DNA from: Firmicutes bacterium ADurb.Bin193
GTDB lineage: Bacteria; Bacillota; Clostridia; Monoglobales; Firm-18
Assembly: GCA_002070105.1 (NCBI GenBank)
Contig: MWCQ01000003.1
Coordinates: 62,001 to 126,000 of the forward strand
Length of the DNA stretch: 64,000 nucleotides
Direction of reading: 5' to 3'
The stretch's first letter is position 1; each line of letters begins with the position of its first letter. The notes beneath the pieces were generated by a model. The model did no database searches, had not been told where the DNA came from, and saw nothing but the letters and a program-made list of their open reading frames with translations. The translations under genes were made by a program, and so were the position numbers. Shown here piece by piece: positions 18,796 to 28,376 of the stretch.

Positions 18796-20835
18796 CTATT
18801 TGTCGATAAATCGGGATATATCCGCACAGTAGGCCTGAACCTTATTGCCGACAGGCTTATTAAAATAAACCTTCTTTCCGTCACGCGAAAAGGACGGATT
18901 GACATGGACACTCATACTCCATACCGTGCCCGCAGGTTCGGTCATAAGAGTAGCAAGAGGCTTAGCGCTGCCCTTTTTATACAGCCATACAACAACAGGA
19001 TTAGACTGATAAATGTTGTCGGTGGCAATATACTCTCTGTCGTAGGACATACTTACATGGTTTCCTTTTCCCCCAAGCTGTGCTATGAAATCGGCATCCC
19101 CGTCCCAGTGCTCTACCATGCCGTTGCCGGGCCTGCCTCCAATTTTAGCCTGGTGAACACCGAAAAAAGTATCATCGTCATACCACTGCCAGTGCAGGGG
19201 ATTCGTGCCGAAATTTTTAATGTCCGTGCCGTCGGTTTTGAAGGTTATAAGATAATTGGTGTTTGTCGTGGTGGTTATCCTTATTGCGAGGTGCGTTCCG
19301 CTTCTGTTCATCTGTGCATGGGTCAAAGTCCAGTTTTTGGCGTTGACCGCATCATTAAAAATATTGCTGAGCGGTTTAATATCCCTCTCCATGTCAATTA
19401 TCTGAGTTATAACCCCGTCTTTAAAAGTATAAACACCGTTTGGTCCAAGCTTGCTCCCGTTCGGGTAATGAATTATATCCACCAACAGAGGCAGAGTCCT
19501 GTCATAAATCTCGCCGTGACCTACCACGCCCTCTATCGGGTCGTACAGAAGCTCCCCGTTTGTGTTTATAATATATGTGGAAGGAACGCTATCGCCGTCC
19601 GCTCTGTCATTATATGCTATGGTGTTATTATCAAGCCATATCGCACTGACTCCGTTGTGCCAGCCGGCATTGTATATATCCCGTATCTTCACATGGTTTG
19701 TAAGGTCGGCGTTGCAAATATACAGCTCTCCGGATGTCTTTGACTTTTTGCCGGGGTCTTCGTCATACGCCACATAAACTATTTTGCTTCCGTCGGGGCT
19801 TTCGGGGCTTGTGCCGAAATAGCCGAACAAAGATGTCCGATTGTCAAGGGCAACCCTTTCGTAAACAGTAAAGCCATTGATGTATTCGTTTATCAAAGCC
19901 TCATCGGTCGACGGATCAAAACTGCTCTCTTTGTCACTTATCAAAATAAGTCCCCTGTCATCCCAAAAAACTTTTTTATCAAATGCCTCTGCAACCGCGC
20001 GAATGGGTATAAGCGTTCTGTCCTCCTGTATCCGCGGTGGAACATCAAGCTCGCTCGTTGCGCCGTTAATCTTATAGCAGCTGCTCCCCACTGTCATTGC
20101 AACGGTTTTGTCCGCAAGCGTAACCGTAATGCCGGCCGTCGCATCGTCATAGCCGACCTTCGCGCCAAAGCTCTCGGCAATAAATCTTAAAGGCACCATA
20201 GTTCTGCCGTCCGTAATAACCGGCTTAACATTGTGATTTTCGGGGTCAATTTTTGTTTTGGTATTGTCTATATACGCATCGGAGCTTCCGACAAGAATCC
20301 TTATTGTCCTCTCAGGTCTTTGGGAGATAGCGGAAGGGTAAAGAATACCTGTTTCAACCTCAAAGATATTGGTCCAGCTGTTTTGATTATTGCCTTTACC
20401 TATCAGTTTTAAGTACCTCGCGGTTTGCATCGGAAACTCATAAATCTCCAAATCATTAGTTGTGCCGCTACTCTCGCCGCTTAATAAGAGGCTAAAGTCT
20501 TTGCCGTCGGATGAACATAAAAGGTCAAAGCCATATCTGCGTGCCGCTCCGTTTGCCCATGCAACCGCAATATAGTCTACATTTTTTTCTGCTCCCAAAT
20601 CAAATGTGATTTGGACTTCGGTTTTTCCGGTGGACCAATTTGTTGTCAAATCCCCGTCCGTCATATTTTCAGGCACAAGTGCCGCCTTGTCGGCTTTTAC
20701 GCTTGTTGACACCGATAAAATTATGTGTTTTCCATAGCTGTTCTCTGCCGCAATGTCGTAAAATGCGAAAAGTGAAATCAGCATACAACAAAAGACCGTA
20801 ATAGTGACAGTTAGTTTAAGGCTTTTGCTTTTCAT
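18796..20835 (-). CDS. Exported protein: discoidin domain, copper-amine-oxidase-N-type domain, beta-propeller
   Basis: A 679-residue protein. A signal peptide (1-30) is followed by an F5/8 type C domain (about 38-165; NMTDGDLTTNWS to ARYLKLIGKG). Next comes a copper amine oxidase N-terminal-like domain (about 175-300) with its two hallmark repeats ITDGRTMVPLRFIAES and EDRTLIPIRAVAEAF. The rest resembles a TolB/WD40-like propeller, with SPDGSKIVYVAYDE. No amine oxidase catalytic domain is present; in Clostridia this N domain is a common surface module. It ends a minus-strand run of glycan genes, so a role in glycan binding at the surface is inferred. The start follows GGAGGAAATCCT. Confidence 0.8.
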   Translation of the reverse strand: MKSKSLKLTVTITVFCCMLISLFAFYDIAAENSYGKHIILSVSTSVKADKAALVPENMTDGDLTTNWSTGKTEVQITFDLGAEKNVDYIAVAWANGAARRYGFDLLCSSDGKDFSLLLSGESSGTTNDLEIYEFPMQTARYLKLIGKGNNQNSWTNIFEVETGILYPSAISQRPERTIRILVGSSDAYIDNTKTKIDPENHNVKPVITDGRTMVPLRFIAESFGAKVGYDDATAGITVTLADKTVAMTVGSSCYKINGATSELDVPPRIQEDRTLIPIRAVAEAFDKKVFWDDRGLILISDKESSFDPSTDEALINEYINGFTVYERVALDNRTSLFGYFGTSPESPDGSKIVYVAYDEDPGKKSKTSGELYICNADLTNHVKIRDIYNAGWHNGVSAIWLDNNTIAYNDRADGDSVPSTYIINTNGELLYDPIEGVVGHGEIYDRTLPLLVDIIHYPNGSKLGPNGVYTFKDGVITQIIDMERDIKPLSNIFNDAVNAKNWTLTHAQMNRSGTHLAIRITTTTNTNYLITFKTDGTDIKNFGTNPLHWQWYDDDTFFGVHQAKIGGRPGNGMVEHWDGDADFIAQLGGKGNHVSMSYDREYIATDNIYQSNPVVVWLYKKGSAKPLATLMTEPAGTVWSMSVHVNPSFSRDGKKVYFNKPVGNKVQAYCADISRFIDK

Positions 20836-20896
20836 AGGATTTCCTCCATATTTATAAGGTTAAAGCGTATTGCCTCTTGCATGTTTTGTTGTCGGT

Positions 20897-21622
20897 TTAC
20901 AAACGGATAAGCGCCTCAAACGACTTTCTTACGCTTTCTATGCCTGTTCCCTCAGGGCATTCCTGCTCGTAGATAAAATCCGCCTCCGGTGCAAGCTCGA
21001 TAATTTTCTTTAAATCAATAACTCCGTTTCCCGCTTCTGTGTTTTGTTGATTTTCCATATTGTCCATCTGACGAAGATGGATAGTGGGGCATCTATAAGC
21101 ATTTTCCCTTATATAATCGACGGGGTCAATCCCCGCACGCACAAGCCAGAATACATCGGGTTGGTGCTTCACATATTCGGGATTGGTGTTTTCAAACAAT
21201 ACATCAAGAGGATACCTTCCCTCATCCAATGTAAATTCATGATCATGGTTGTGATAAGCGAATATAAACCCCGCCTTTGTAATCTTTTCACCCATTACAT
21301 TCAGCAATTCCGCAGTTTTTTTAGCGGTCTCGACAGTTCGAGCATTCGACCACGCGCAAATCATATATTTTGCGCCAAGCTCACATAAATACTCAATCTC
21401 CTTGTCTAAATCGGCTTGCAAGTCATTTATTTTAACATGCGAGGACAATCCGACAAGATTCAAATCGTCAAGTTTCTTTTTCATTTCTTTCGCGGGAATA
21501 TTATTATACCCCGCAAACTCAACAGCGGTATAGCCTATCCTTGCAACCTCCTCAAGCGTTCCGAAAAAATCCTTATTAATAAGATCACGGACTGAATAAA
21601 GCTGCAATCCGAACTTTCGCAT
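20897..21622 (-). CDS. Sugar phosphate isomerase/epimerase-like TIM barrel protein
   Basis: A 241-residue protein of the xylose-isomerase-like (AP endonuclease 2 superfamily) TIM barrel. It starts FGLQLYSVRDLI and has metal-site candidates in AYHNHDHEF, the strand with HQPDVFWLV, and a late IYEQECPEG. Related proteins isomerise or epimerise keto-sugars or act on inositol-type compounds; the substrate is not evident. It is in line with GH30 upstream (40-base gap) and the propeller protein downstream (61 bases), probably in one operon. Confidence 0.85.
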   Translation of the reverse strand: MRKFGLQLYSVRDLINKDFFGTLEEVARIGYTAVEFAGYNNIPAKEMKKKLDDLNLVGLSSHVKINDLQADLDKEIEYLCELGAKYMICAWSNARTVETAKKTAELLNVMGEKITKAGFIFAYHNHDHEFTLDEGRYPLDVLFENTNPEYVKHQPDVFWLVRAGIDPVDYIRENAYRCPTIHLRQMDNMENQQNTEAGNGVIDLKKIIELAPEADFIYEQECPEGTGIESVRKSFEALIRL

Positions 21623-21662
21623 TAAAAAAATCGCTCCCTTTTATTGATATAACATACAAATT

Positions 21663-23030
21663 TTACGCATCGAATACTAATGTCATTATTGAATGAGGAA
21701 GGCTTTTTAACGGAACCCTCTCATCGTGGTACCTTAAACGGAAGAATACTTCTTCGTCGCTTTTATTAAGCACAACAACCGCTATCCTGCCGTCGGTATT
21801 CAAAAATGCGGTTGTCTCAATCTTGTCGGTGTATTTTGTGGAGGCTATCCTTTTTGCACCGGGGCGGATATATTTACTAAAGTGTCCCATATAGTAGTAT
21901 GAGCCGTTATAGATTACTTCATTTTTTTCTGTATCGGCAATTATGGGGGCATCACAATAGTTTCCCACATGGTTGGGACCGCCCATTACATTAAGTAACA
22001 GGTTCCAGTCCACCCAACCGCACGCCCAGTTGTTCAGGTTCCCTATAATGTCATGGCCGTACTTTTCGGCAGCGGTCCACATGTCGGTCGGCTTGCTTCT
22101 TTCCTGACACGCTTCCGTAAGCATCATCTTTATGTCGGGGAACATTCTGTTGACCGCCGAAAGCGCCTCAAAATGGTCGCCCGAATACCAGTGAAAGGCG
22201 ACCCCCCATATATATTTTGCAGCCTCAGGGTCTGTAAGCGCTATCTTCGCTCTTTCATAAATCCGCTCTTTGTTCTGATCCCAAATCATAAGCTTTACAT
22301 CGCCAAGCCCCTCTTTTTCCAGGGTTGGCCCAAGGTAATCGCGAACAAAATCCCGCTCCTCCTCTGCGGTGTAGATGCAGGAATCCCACCTTTGCACCGC
22401 AATAGGCTCATTCTGCACGGTAAGTCCCCATATTTTTATTCCCTCGGAATCATATTCCTTTATATATCTTGCGTAGTATTTTGCCCATGCCTCTCGGTAT
22501 TCGTCCTTAATCTTGCCGCCATGGTTCATTTCACCCGTGGTTTTCATCCATGCCGGAGGGCTCCACGGGGATGCGAAAAGCCTGAAATCCGCGCCCTCAA
22601 CCGCCATCGCGTCTTTTATAAAGGGTATAAGAGATTTTCTGTCCCTTTCGATGGTGAAATGCTCTAAATTTACATCGCCCTCAACCTCGGTATAAGCATA
22701 ATTCCCGAGCGAAAAGTCACAGCTGTTGATATGAGTCCGGCACATATTATAACCCAAGCCTGTCTTAGGGTTAAAATAGGCATTTAAAATTTCCGCTCTT
22801 TTGTCGGGACTCATTTTGTCAAGGGTTGTGGATGCCGCCTCGGTAAATGCCCCGCCAAAGCCTTCTATTTCCTGAAAGGTGACATCCTCATAGACATTTA
22901 TAAGAAATCTTTCAATGTCACTGGTCGCTTTTTCAAAATATACATCATCTTTTTGAGTAAGCCTGTCACCCGTATCACGCGCGGTTTGTATTACCTTCAC
23001 GCTTTTTTTTGATTTGTTTTCTACTGACAT
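21663..23030 (-). CDS. Glycoside hydrolase family 30 protein
   Basis: A 455-residue GH30 enzyme. The first strand reads IEGFGGAFTEAAS, the acid/base Glu is in GLTVQNEP, and the nucleophile Glu is in MMLTEACQE. The C-terminal beta domain closes the protein. GH30 includes beta-glucosidases, beta-1,6-glucanases, fucosidases and xylanases; PPAWMKTTGEMN is shared with the glucosylceramidase-like branch, but specificity is not provable here. There is no signal peptide, so it probably acts inside the cell. The ATG at 23030 (MSVENKS) is chosen, with GGGAG eight bases upstream; a frame to 23081 would overlap the previous gene. Confidence 0.88.
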   Translation of the reverse strand: MSVENKSKKSVKVIQTARDTGDRLTQKDDVYFEKATSDIERFLINVYEDVTFQEIEGFGGAFTEAASTTLDKMSPDKRAEILNAYFNPKTGLGYNMCRTHINSCDFSLGNYAYTEVEGDVNLEHFTIERDRKSLIPFIKDAMAVEGADFRLFASPWSPPAWMKTTGEMNHGGKIKDEYREAWAKYYARYIKEYDSEGIKIWGLTVQNEPIAVQRWDSCIYTAEEERDFVRDYLGPTLEKEGLGDVKLMIWDQNKERIYERAKIALTDPEAAKYIWGVAFHWYSGDHFEALSAVNRMFPDIKMMLTEACQERSKPTDMWTAAEKYGHDIIGNLNNWACGWVDWNLLLNVMGGPNHVGNYCDAPIIADTEKNEVIYNGSYYYMGHFSKYIRPGAKRIASTKYTDKIETTAFLNTDGRIAVVVLNKSDEEVFFRLRYHDERVPLKSLPHSIMTLVFDA

Positions 23031-23068
23031 TCTTCCTTCTCCCCTCAAAAAGCTATAATATACCCACT

Positions 23069-26053
23069 CTACTTTTTCCAAAGCTGCAGCACTGCCTTGC
23101 CATAAAAGCCCGCAGGTACAAACCGGGTATGCTCTTTTGCATAAAATGCGTTGGGACCGGTCAGGTTAAGGTTGGCAGTAGCATCAAAGGGTCCCAAAAG
23201 ATTTTGAAGCGAGTTGGCTATTTCAATTTCTATTACATTCTTGCCCTTTTTAAGGTACGGGGTAATGTCCGCACTGTAAGGCTTCCACCCGATTGTTCGC
23301 ACCGGCCTTCCGTTTACGAATACCTCTGCCGTAACCCCGTCGAATCGCTCAAACGAAAACTTTGCCATGCTAAAATCATCCCGAATATCAAACTCGGCGG
23401 TATAGTTTATAAGACCAGAATAATACGGACAACCCTGATCTGCAATGTTCCCCGGTTTAAGGCTTTTCGGCTTTTGTATGGAAAAACTTTTACCGTTTTT
23501 CGCAAGGCTGAAATCACCTACGATATAAACGCTTTCAAGATTTACTAAAATTCCGTATTTGTCGGTTTCAAGCCTGACCGTATTCTCACCCTTTTCGACA
23601 TAGGGTTTTATATCGTAAAGCGCGAATGCTCTGTCCTTGTAGAAGTCCCCCGTGGGCTCAACCTTTTGATTGTTTATGTAAACCGAAAAAACATCGGGGC
23701 GCTCTGAAGCAAGCATAATTTCGCCTTCGGGAAGCTCATGCACCGTGAAAGGATATTCAATCTTTACCTTTGCGGTTTTTTCCCTTTCCTCCTGCGGATA
23801 CATATAGGGCTGGCGGATAAAAAAGATATTGCCTCCAAAGCCCAGCCTCTCCTTAAAGCTGTCCTCCACGGCAAGAACATCGTTTATTTCTTCATAGGGT
23901 GCGCCATTTAGTGAAGCCCTGCAAAATTGCAGATTAAGCGCATTTTTATCCAAAAGGCGTACCGACCAGTCCGAAAGACTGACCGTCTTGTCGGCGGCGG
24001 GGGCAGCTTCTTCCCTACCAAGCCTTGCCTCCTGGTCCTCATTTAGCATAAAAAGCACAGAACCGAGCTCAGAAAGTCCAAAAGATATACAGTATCCGTT
24101 ACCGTCCTTTATTATTTCACAAGCCGTGCTTTCACCAGTTTCGGCGTTAAGTCTTTCAACAAAGCAGGGCTTTTCAATAGGCATTGAAAGATTAACGCTT
24201 TGGTTCGGATTAAGGTTGCAGATAAAAACCGTTTTTATACTTTCCTGCGCGCGGACATGGACATATATGTCGGACAAATCCTTGTTTTCCTTCTCCGAAA
24301 GACGAACACGGGTAATCGGTATATCTTTAAGCGCCGTGTCAAGAGCGGATTTTGTGTTTTCAACTTTTATGATAGCTTTTCCGCTAAAGAAATCACAGAC
24401 CTCCTGTGAAAATACACCGTCCAAAAGTGTTGGCGTATTGCCAGTTGTTATAATTACTCCGCCGTTTGCGGAAAACTCCTTTAAAAGCTCTAAAACCCGC
24501 CCTCTTATAACCTCGGTTTGAGGAATTATAACCACGGAATAATCCATCCGCCCGACCGTAAGTATTTTTCCGCTTACATGGGCGTGTTTTGAAATAATTA
24601 CATCATCCCCAAGGTCAAAGGTAATCTGAAGGCGATCAAGGTTTTTAACAAGCTCCTTTACGGAATTTCCGACCGCCTCAAGCTTATCCAAGGGCTCATA
24701 CGGCGTAAATGCCGTCCATGTAGACGAGGACGGATGAAGAACAAGCACATCGGCACAGTATTTCCCCTGCGACAGCGCATAGGACATCCGCCCGATATAA
24801 TCGCCGACAAGCCGATAATTTTTCCACCACGGCTGATGGTCCAAAAATGACAACGGATAGTCCCGCTTTCTGTAACCGGTCAGGGTATAATGCGACAAAT
24901 GCTGACAGAAAAGATTTATTCCGAGGGCAAGCTGCCAATCAACAACCTTTTTTTGGTCAGCAAAATTAAGGCTCCACCCCGAACCTCCGTAGGTTTCCGA
25001 AAGAACCCTTTCGTGTCCCATCTGATTGGCAACCGAAGATGCCTCCTTGACAATAAAATCATTGCCGTATTGCACCCCGCCTGGGTTGTTTACATAAAGC
25101 ATATCAATACCCGGAATCTGCATGTATTCATAATGCGGCATAACGGAAGCCGTATGAATAGGCATGGGGAATCTATGCTCCCAGTAATGCCCCGTAAATG
25201 CAATGCCTTTTTCACAGCACCAGTCATAAATATTTTTTGAATATGCCTCAACAGACATTGACAAAAGAAGATCCCAGTAATCAAACCGCGTTTTGACATA
25301 GTCACCCATATTGAAAAACAACTCCGGAAGGCGGTCAATCAAATCATAATTATTCTTTTTTATAAACCTTTCGGGTAGTGCGGGAGTCCACGGAAGCGAG
25401 TGTTCGTGACGGGGTGTAAAACTCGGTTCGTCCGTAAAAATCGCGGGAATACTTTTCCCGAAGGAAGATTTAAACCTTTCGTAATACTTGTCATGGGTAA
25501 TTTTAATAAAACTGTCAATAGCATCCTTGTTGCAGATATCAACATGAGGGTTGTTGTTAAACCTCGCCGAATTTGGCGCAAAAACGGTATACAGACAAAA
25601 CAGCTTTCCCGATTTGGGAGGAATATTTGATACAATCCGCTCATAAGAATTATCCTTTAGCAAAAACATTGCCAAAAGATCGTCCGTGCTTATCGAATCG
25701 GCGGCATCGCATATTTTTGAAACGATAAGCCGCTGACCGAAATCCTTGTTTTCGCCCACAACCCTTCCTCCGGCGTTGCCGCTCGGATATTGGTCTTCGT
25801 CATATAACCAAGCTTTCATGTCCTGGGCTTCACATTCATCTATACAATGCCCGATTGCATCAAAGTAATCGCCGCTTAAATATTCTGTAATCATTCCAAG
25901 GCGCGGATGTAAAAATGCGCCGCCCATGCCCTGTTTTTTGAATTCCCGAAGCTGCCTGCGAAGCTCGCCTTGCTCCAGCTTTCCGTTAAGCGACCAGAAT
26001 GGGGCGCTTCTGTATACGGATGGGGGATCTTTAAACATTTCCTTTTTTATCAT
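23069..26053 (-). CDS. GH106-like glycoside hydrolase (putative alpha-L-rhamnosidase)
   Basis: A 994-residue protein that opens with the GH106-type signature: PPSVYRSAPFWSLNG, then GGAFLHPRLG, then AWLYDEDQYPSG. Candidate acidic residues lie in IPAIFTDEPSF and SETYGGSGW. The C-terminal third has galactose-binding-like jelly-roll stretches (for example VEVFVNGRPV-type lines near residue 930). Characterised GH106 enzymes remove L-rhamnose from pectins such as rhamnogalacturonan, but many relatives with this layout are untested. No signal peptide is visible. It lies between hexokinase (60-base gap) and GH30 (38-base gap). Confidence 0.8.
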   Translation of the reverse strand: MIKKEMFKDPPSVYRSAPFWSLNGKLEQGELRRQLREFKKQGMGGAFLHPRLGMITEYLSGDYFDAIGHCIDECEAQDMKAWLYDEDQYPSGNAGGRVVGENKDFGQRLIVSKICDAADSISTDDLLAMFLLKDNSYERIVSNIPPKSGKLFCLYTVFAPNSARFNNNPHVDICNKDAIDSFIKITHDKYYERFKSSFGKSIPAIFTDEPSFTPRHEHSLPWTPALPERFIKKNNYDLIDRLPELFFNMGDYVKTRFDYWDLLLSMSVEAYSKNIYDWCCEKGIAFTGHYWEHRFPMPIHTASVMPHYEYMQIPGIDMLYVNNPGGVQYGNDFIVKEASSVANQMGHERVLSETYGGSGWSLNFADQKKVVDWQLALGINLFCQHLSHYTLTGYRKRDYPLSFLDHQPWWKNYRLVGDYIGRMSYALSQGKYCADVLVLHPSSSTWTAFTPYEPLDKLEAVGNSVKELVKNLDRLQITFDLGDDVIISKHAHVSGKILTVGRMDYSVVIIPQTEVIRGRVLELLKEFSANGGVIITTGNTPTLLDGVFSQEVCDFFSGKAIIKVENTKSALDTALKDIPITRVRLSEKENKDLSDIYVHVRAQESIKTVFICNLNPNQSVNLSMPIEKPCFVERLNAETGESTACEIIKDGNGYCISFGLSELGSVLFMLNEDQEARLGREEAAPAADKTVSLSDWSVRLLDKNALNLQFCRASLNGAPYEEINDVLAVEDSFKERLGFGGNIFFIRQPYMYPQEEREKTAKVKIEYPFTVHELPEGEIMLASERPDVFSVYINNQKVEPTGDFYKDRAFALYDIKPYVEKGENTVRLETDKYGILVNLESVYIVGDFSLAKNGKSFSIQKPKSLKPGNIADQGCPYYSGLINYTAEFDIRDDFSMAKFSFERFDGVTAEVFVNGRPVRTIGWKPYSADITPYLKKGKNVIEIEIANSLQNLLGPFDATANLNLTGPNAFYAKEHTRFVPAGFYGKAVLQLWKK

Positions 26054-26113
26054 TATAAACCTCCGAAAGTATAATATTGGGCTGTCGCTGTTTATAATTC
26101 TATCCTTCGCATT

Positions 26114-27415
26114 CTAATTAAGAAGCGCCGCAATAGCCGTTCCGATAAGGGTTGCACTGTCCGCCTGAACAAATTCGCAGTATGTACCCTTTTTATCATT
26201 TAAGAATGTTCTTATGTAATAGTCAAGCTTACCCCGCAGCAGCTTTGACTTATAAAAGGTCGTCCCCTCTGCCGCAACACACACAGGCATTGACGGGTCG
26301 GTCCCCTTCCCTGTTTTCATAACAACCGCCGATATATTAACCGCAACAAGCTTTGCCGCCCTTTCAAGCATTGCATCTATTAAATAGTACAAAACAAGCC
26401 TGTCGTTTCGGTCGCAAATCCTTGCCAGAGCATTATCACCAAAGGGATAGTAAAGAAAATCGTCGATTGCTTTTGAGGAAAGCTCTGAAATCTTCCTTAT
26501 GCCTTCGGTGAATTTTCCGCCGAAGAGGTCGTCGGCCGCCGCTTTCTTAAATACCGTAAGCATAAGCCCGCCCTGGTACCCGCCGGAAATCATTTTTTCG
26601 AACTTATACCGGTCGGGGTTAACGGTGCTTTTATCGAACTCGGCGTCGATTATGCCTCTTTCCGCCTTGTCATAAGCCCCCGACTCGATGTTTATAAGCA
26701 TTGCGCCTTGCGATGCCGATATTTCGGGCGATTTTTTAATATTTTTGTTTGCCTCGACATAACAGGTGTTTGTGCCCGTGCCGAGTATAAAGCCGATATA
26801 GCTGTCAAAAACCCTGTCGGGATATGCGGCCCTTCCGCCCAAAAGCGTTGCTACCGTATCATTAAGCAAAACAATGCTTTTATCTTCCGTATGCCCCTTG
26901 TTTTTCAATGCATCCAGAAGGCTTTTGCCCACAAGCATCCCTTCGGCACCCCTTACGCGGACCTCCTTGCAAAAAGATATAAGCTTTCCGTCTTTATTTG
27001 GCAGTATCTCTGTGGGGTATGAAAAACAAAAGCCGATTTTGTTGCTTTTTTCAAGCACGGGCCCTAAATACCTGCAAATCGTGTCAAAAAACTCATCGGT
27101 GCCGATTTCGCCTTCGGTGCCGGGCATGGGGTACTTTTGAAAATCCTCTATAACCGGCTTTTTGTCACTGTCAAAGTACACCGTCGCAACCCGAAAATTC
27201 GTGCCGCCGGCGTCCATAACAATAACCTTTTCGCCCACGGGAATATCCTTATCCATGCTGATATATGTGGGAATCATTTTAAGCGAGCTTTTTTGCCCCG
27301 CAAGCCCCTTTTCCATATCGGACAAAAACAAATCGCAGGATTTTTCCATATCAATTCCCGCATAGTCCATCTTATACTTTTTCAGAAAATCGTTTACCCT
27401 ATCTTTAGTCATCAT
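26114..27415 (-). CDS. Eukaryotic-type hexokinase
   Basis: A 433-residue sugar kinase of the eukaryotic hexokinase family, not the bacterial ROK or Glk type. Phosphate 1 motif VMDAGGTNFRVATVYF, sugar-contact region IGFCFSYPTEI, catalytic Asp in VLLNDTVATLL, phosphate 2 GFILGTGTNTCY, and the diagnostic NIESGAY and FEKMISGGYQGG are all visible. It phosphorylates hexoses at C6 using ATP in known members. It sits inside a run of glycan genes, so it probably primes a released monosaccharide. Bacterial members occur sporadically, mostly in anaerobic Firmicutes and Bacteroidetes. Confidence 0.9.
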   Translation of the reverse strand: MMTKDRVNDFLKKYKMDYAGIDMEKSCDLFLSDMEKGLAGQKSSLKMIPTYISMDKDIPVGEKVIVMDAGGTNFRVATVYFDSDKKPVIEDFQKYPMPGTEGEIGTDEFFDTICRYLGPVLEKSNKIGFCFSYPTEILPNKDGKLISFCKEVRVRGAEGMLVGKSLLDALKNKGHTEDKSIVLLNDTVATLLGGRAAYPDRVFDSYIGFILGTGTNTCYVEANKNIKKSPEISASQGAMLINIESGAYDKAERGIIDAEFDKSTVNPDRYKFEKMISGGYQGGLMLTVFKKAAADDLFGGKFTEGIRKISELSSKAIDDFLYYPFGDNALARICDRNDRLVLYYLIDAMLERAAKLVAVNISAVVMKTGKGTDPSMPVCVAAEGTTFYKSKLLRGKLDYYIRTFLNDKKGTYCEFVQADSATLIGTAIAALLN

Positions 27416-27437
27416 ATAACTCCAATCATACAGGTTA

Positions 27438-28361
27438 TTATATAATAAACTGGCTCATATACTTTTTGCTTAAAAGTAGTGATTTCTTTCTGTCGTCAAG
27501 TGTATCTTCAAACGCCTTGTCCTCAACCTCGATTACGGTACAGCCGCTGTATCTTATGTCGGTAAGCGCCGAAATAAACTTGCCCCATTTAATATCGCCG
27601 AAGCCCGGAAGCTTGGGTGAGTGATATGCAAGAGGTACAGCCATAATTCCGCACTCATTAAGCTTATCTTTGAATATCTTGCAGTCTTTAATGTGGATAT
27701 GGAATATCCTGTCCTTAAACTCATAAAGCGGCTTTATATAATCAATCTGTTGCCACAAAAGATGAGACGGGTCATAATTAAGTCCAAAGTTTTTGCTCGG
27801 TATTATCTCAAACATCTGCCTCCAGATAGCCGGAGTTGTCGCAAGATTACACCCGCCCGGCCATTCGTCGTTTGTAAAGAGCATGGGGCAGTTTTCAATA
27901 CCTATTTGAACATTGTTTTCCTCGGCGTACTTAACGATAGGCGCCCATACCTCTTTGAACATCTTAAGGTTTTCCTCAACGGACTTGTTTTTGTCCCTTC
28001 CGACAAAGGTGTTCATGGTTTTCAGCCCAAGCCTGCTCGCCGTTTTTATGACCTTTTTTATATGCTCTGCGTAAAACTCTCTCTTTTCGGGATCGGGGTC
28101 AAGCGGGTTGGGGTAGTAGCCGAGCGCAGATATTTCAACGCCCTTTTCCTTTGTAAAGTCTTTTATGTACTTTATTGTGTTATCGTCCGCTCTGGCTACA
28201 TCAATATGGGTTACGCCCGCATATCTTCTTTCCGCCTTACCTACCGGCCAGCAAAGAAACTCAACACATGAAAAACCGTTGTCGGATGCAAAGGTTATAA
28301 CCTCTTCAAAACTTAAATCCGCCAAAATCGCGCTTACAAAACCGAGTTTCATTTTACGCAT
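27438..28361 (-). CDS. Sugar phosphate isomerase/epimerase-like TIM barrel protein
   Basis: A 307-residue xylose-isomerase-like barrel that begins KLGFVSAILADLSFEEV. Putative metal ligands lie in GIENCPMLF, LNYDPSHLLWQ, FHIHIKDCK and TVIEVED, the usual Glu-Asp-His-Glu order of the superfamily. It is distinct from the 241-residue paralog at 20897 (low similarity). The 22-base gap to hexokinase and the 15-base gap to the dehydrogenase upstream suggest one transcript. It pairs naturally with a Gfo/Idh/MocA enzyme in pathways that oxidise and isomerise unusual sugars. Confidence 0.87.
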   Translation of the reverse strand: MRKMKLGFVSAILADLSFEEVITFASDNGFSCVEFLCWPVGKAERRYAGVTHIDVARADDNTIKYIKDFTKEKGVEISALGYYPNPLDPDPEKREFYAEHIKKVIKTASRLGLKTMNTFVGRDKNKSVEENLKMFKEVWAPIVKYAEENNVQIGIENCPMLFTNDEWPGGCNLATTPAIWRQMFEIIPSKNFGLNYDPSHLLWQQIDYIKPLYEFKDRIFHIHIKDCKIFKDKLNECGIMAVPLAYHSPKLPGFGDIKWGKFISALTDIRYSGCTVIEVEDKAFEDTLDDRKKSLLLSKKYMSQFII

Positions 28362-28376
28362 CTCCTTTACAATTAG

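Noticed and set aside
18904-19743. 279-codon plus-strand frame inside the propeller protein gene
   Set aside because: Antisense to a gene with clear domains; no ribosome site or family feature.
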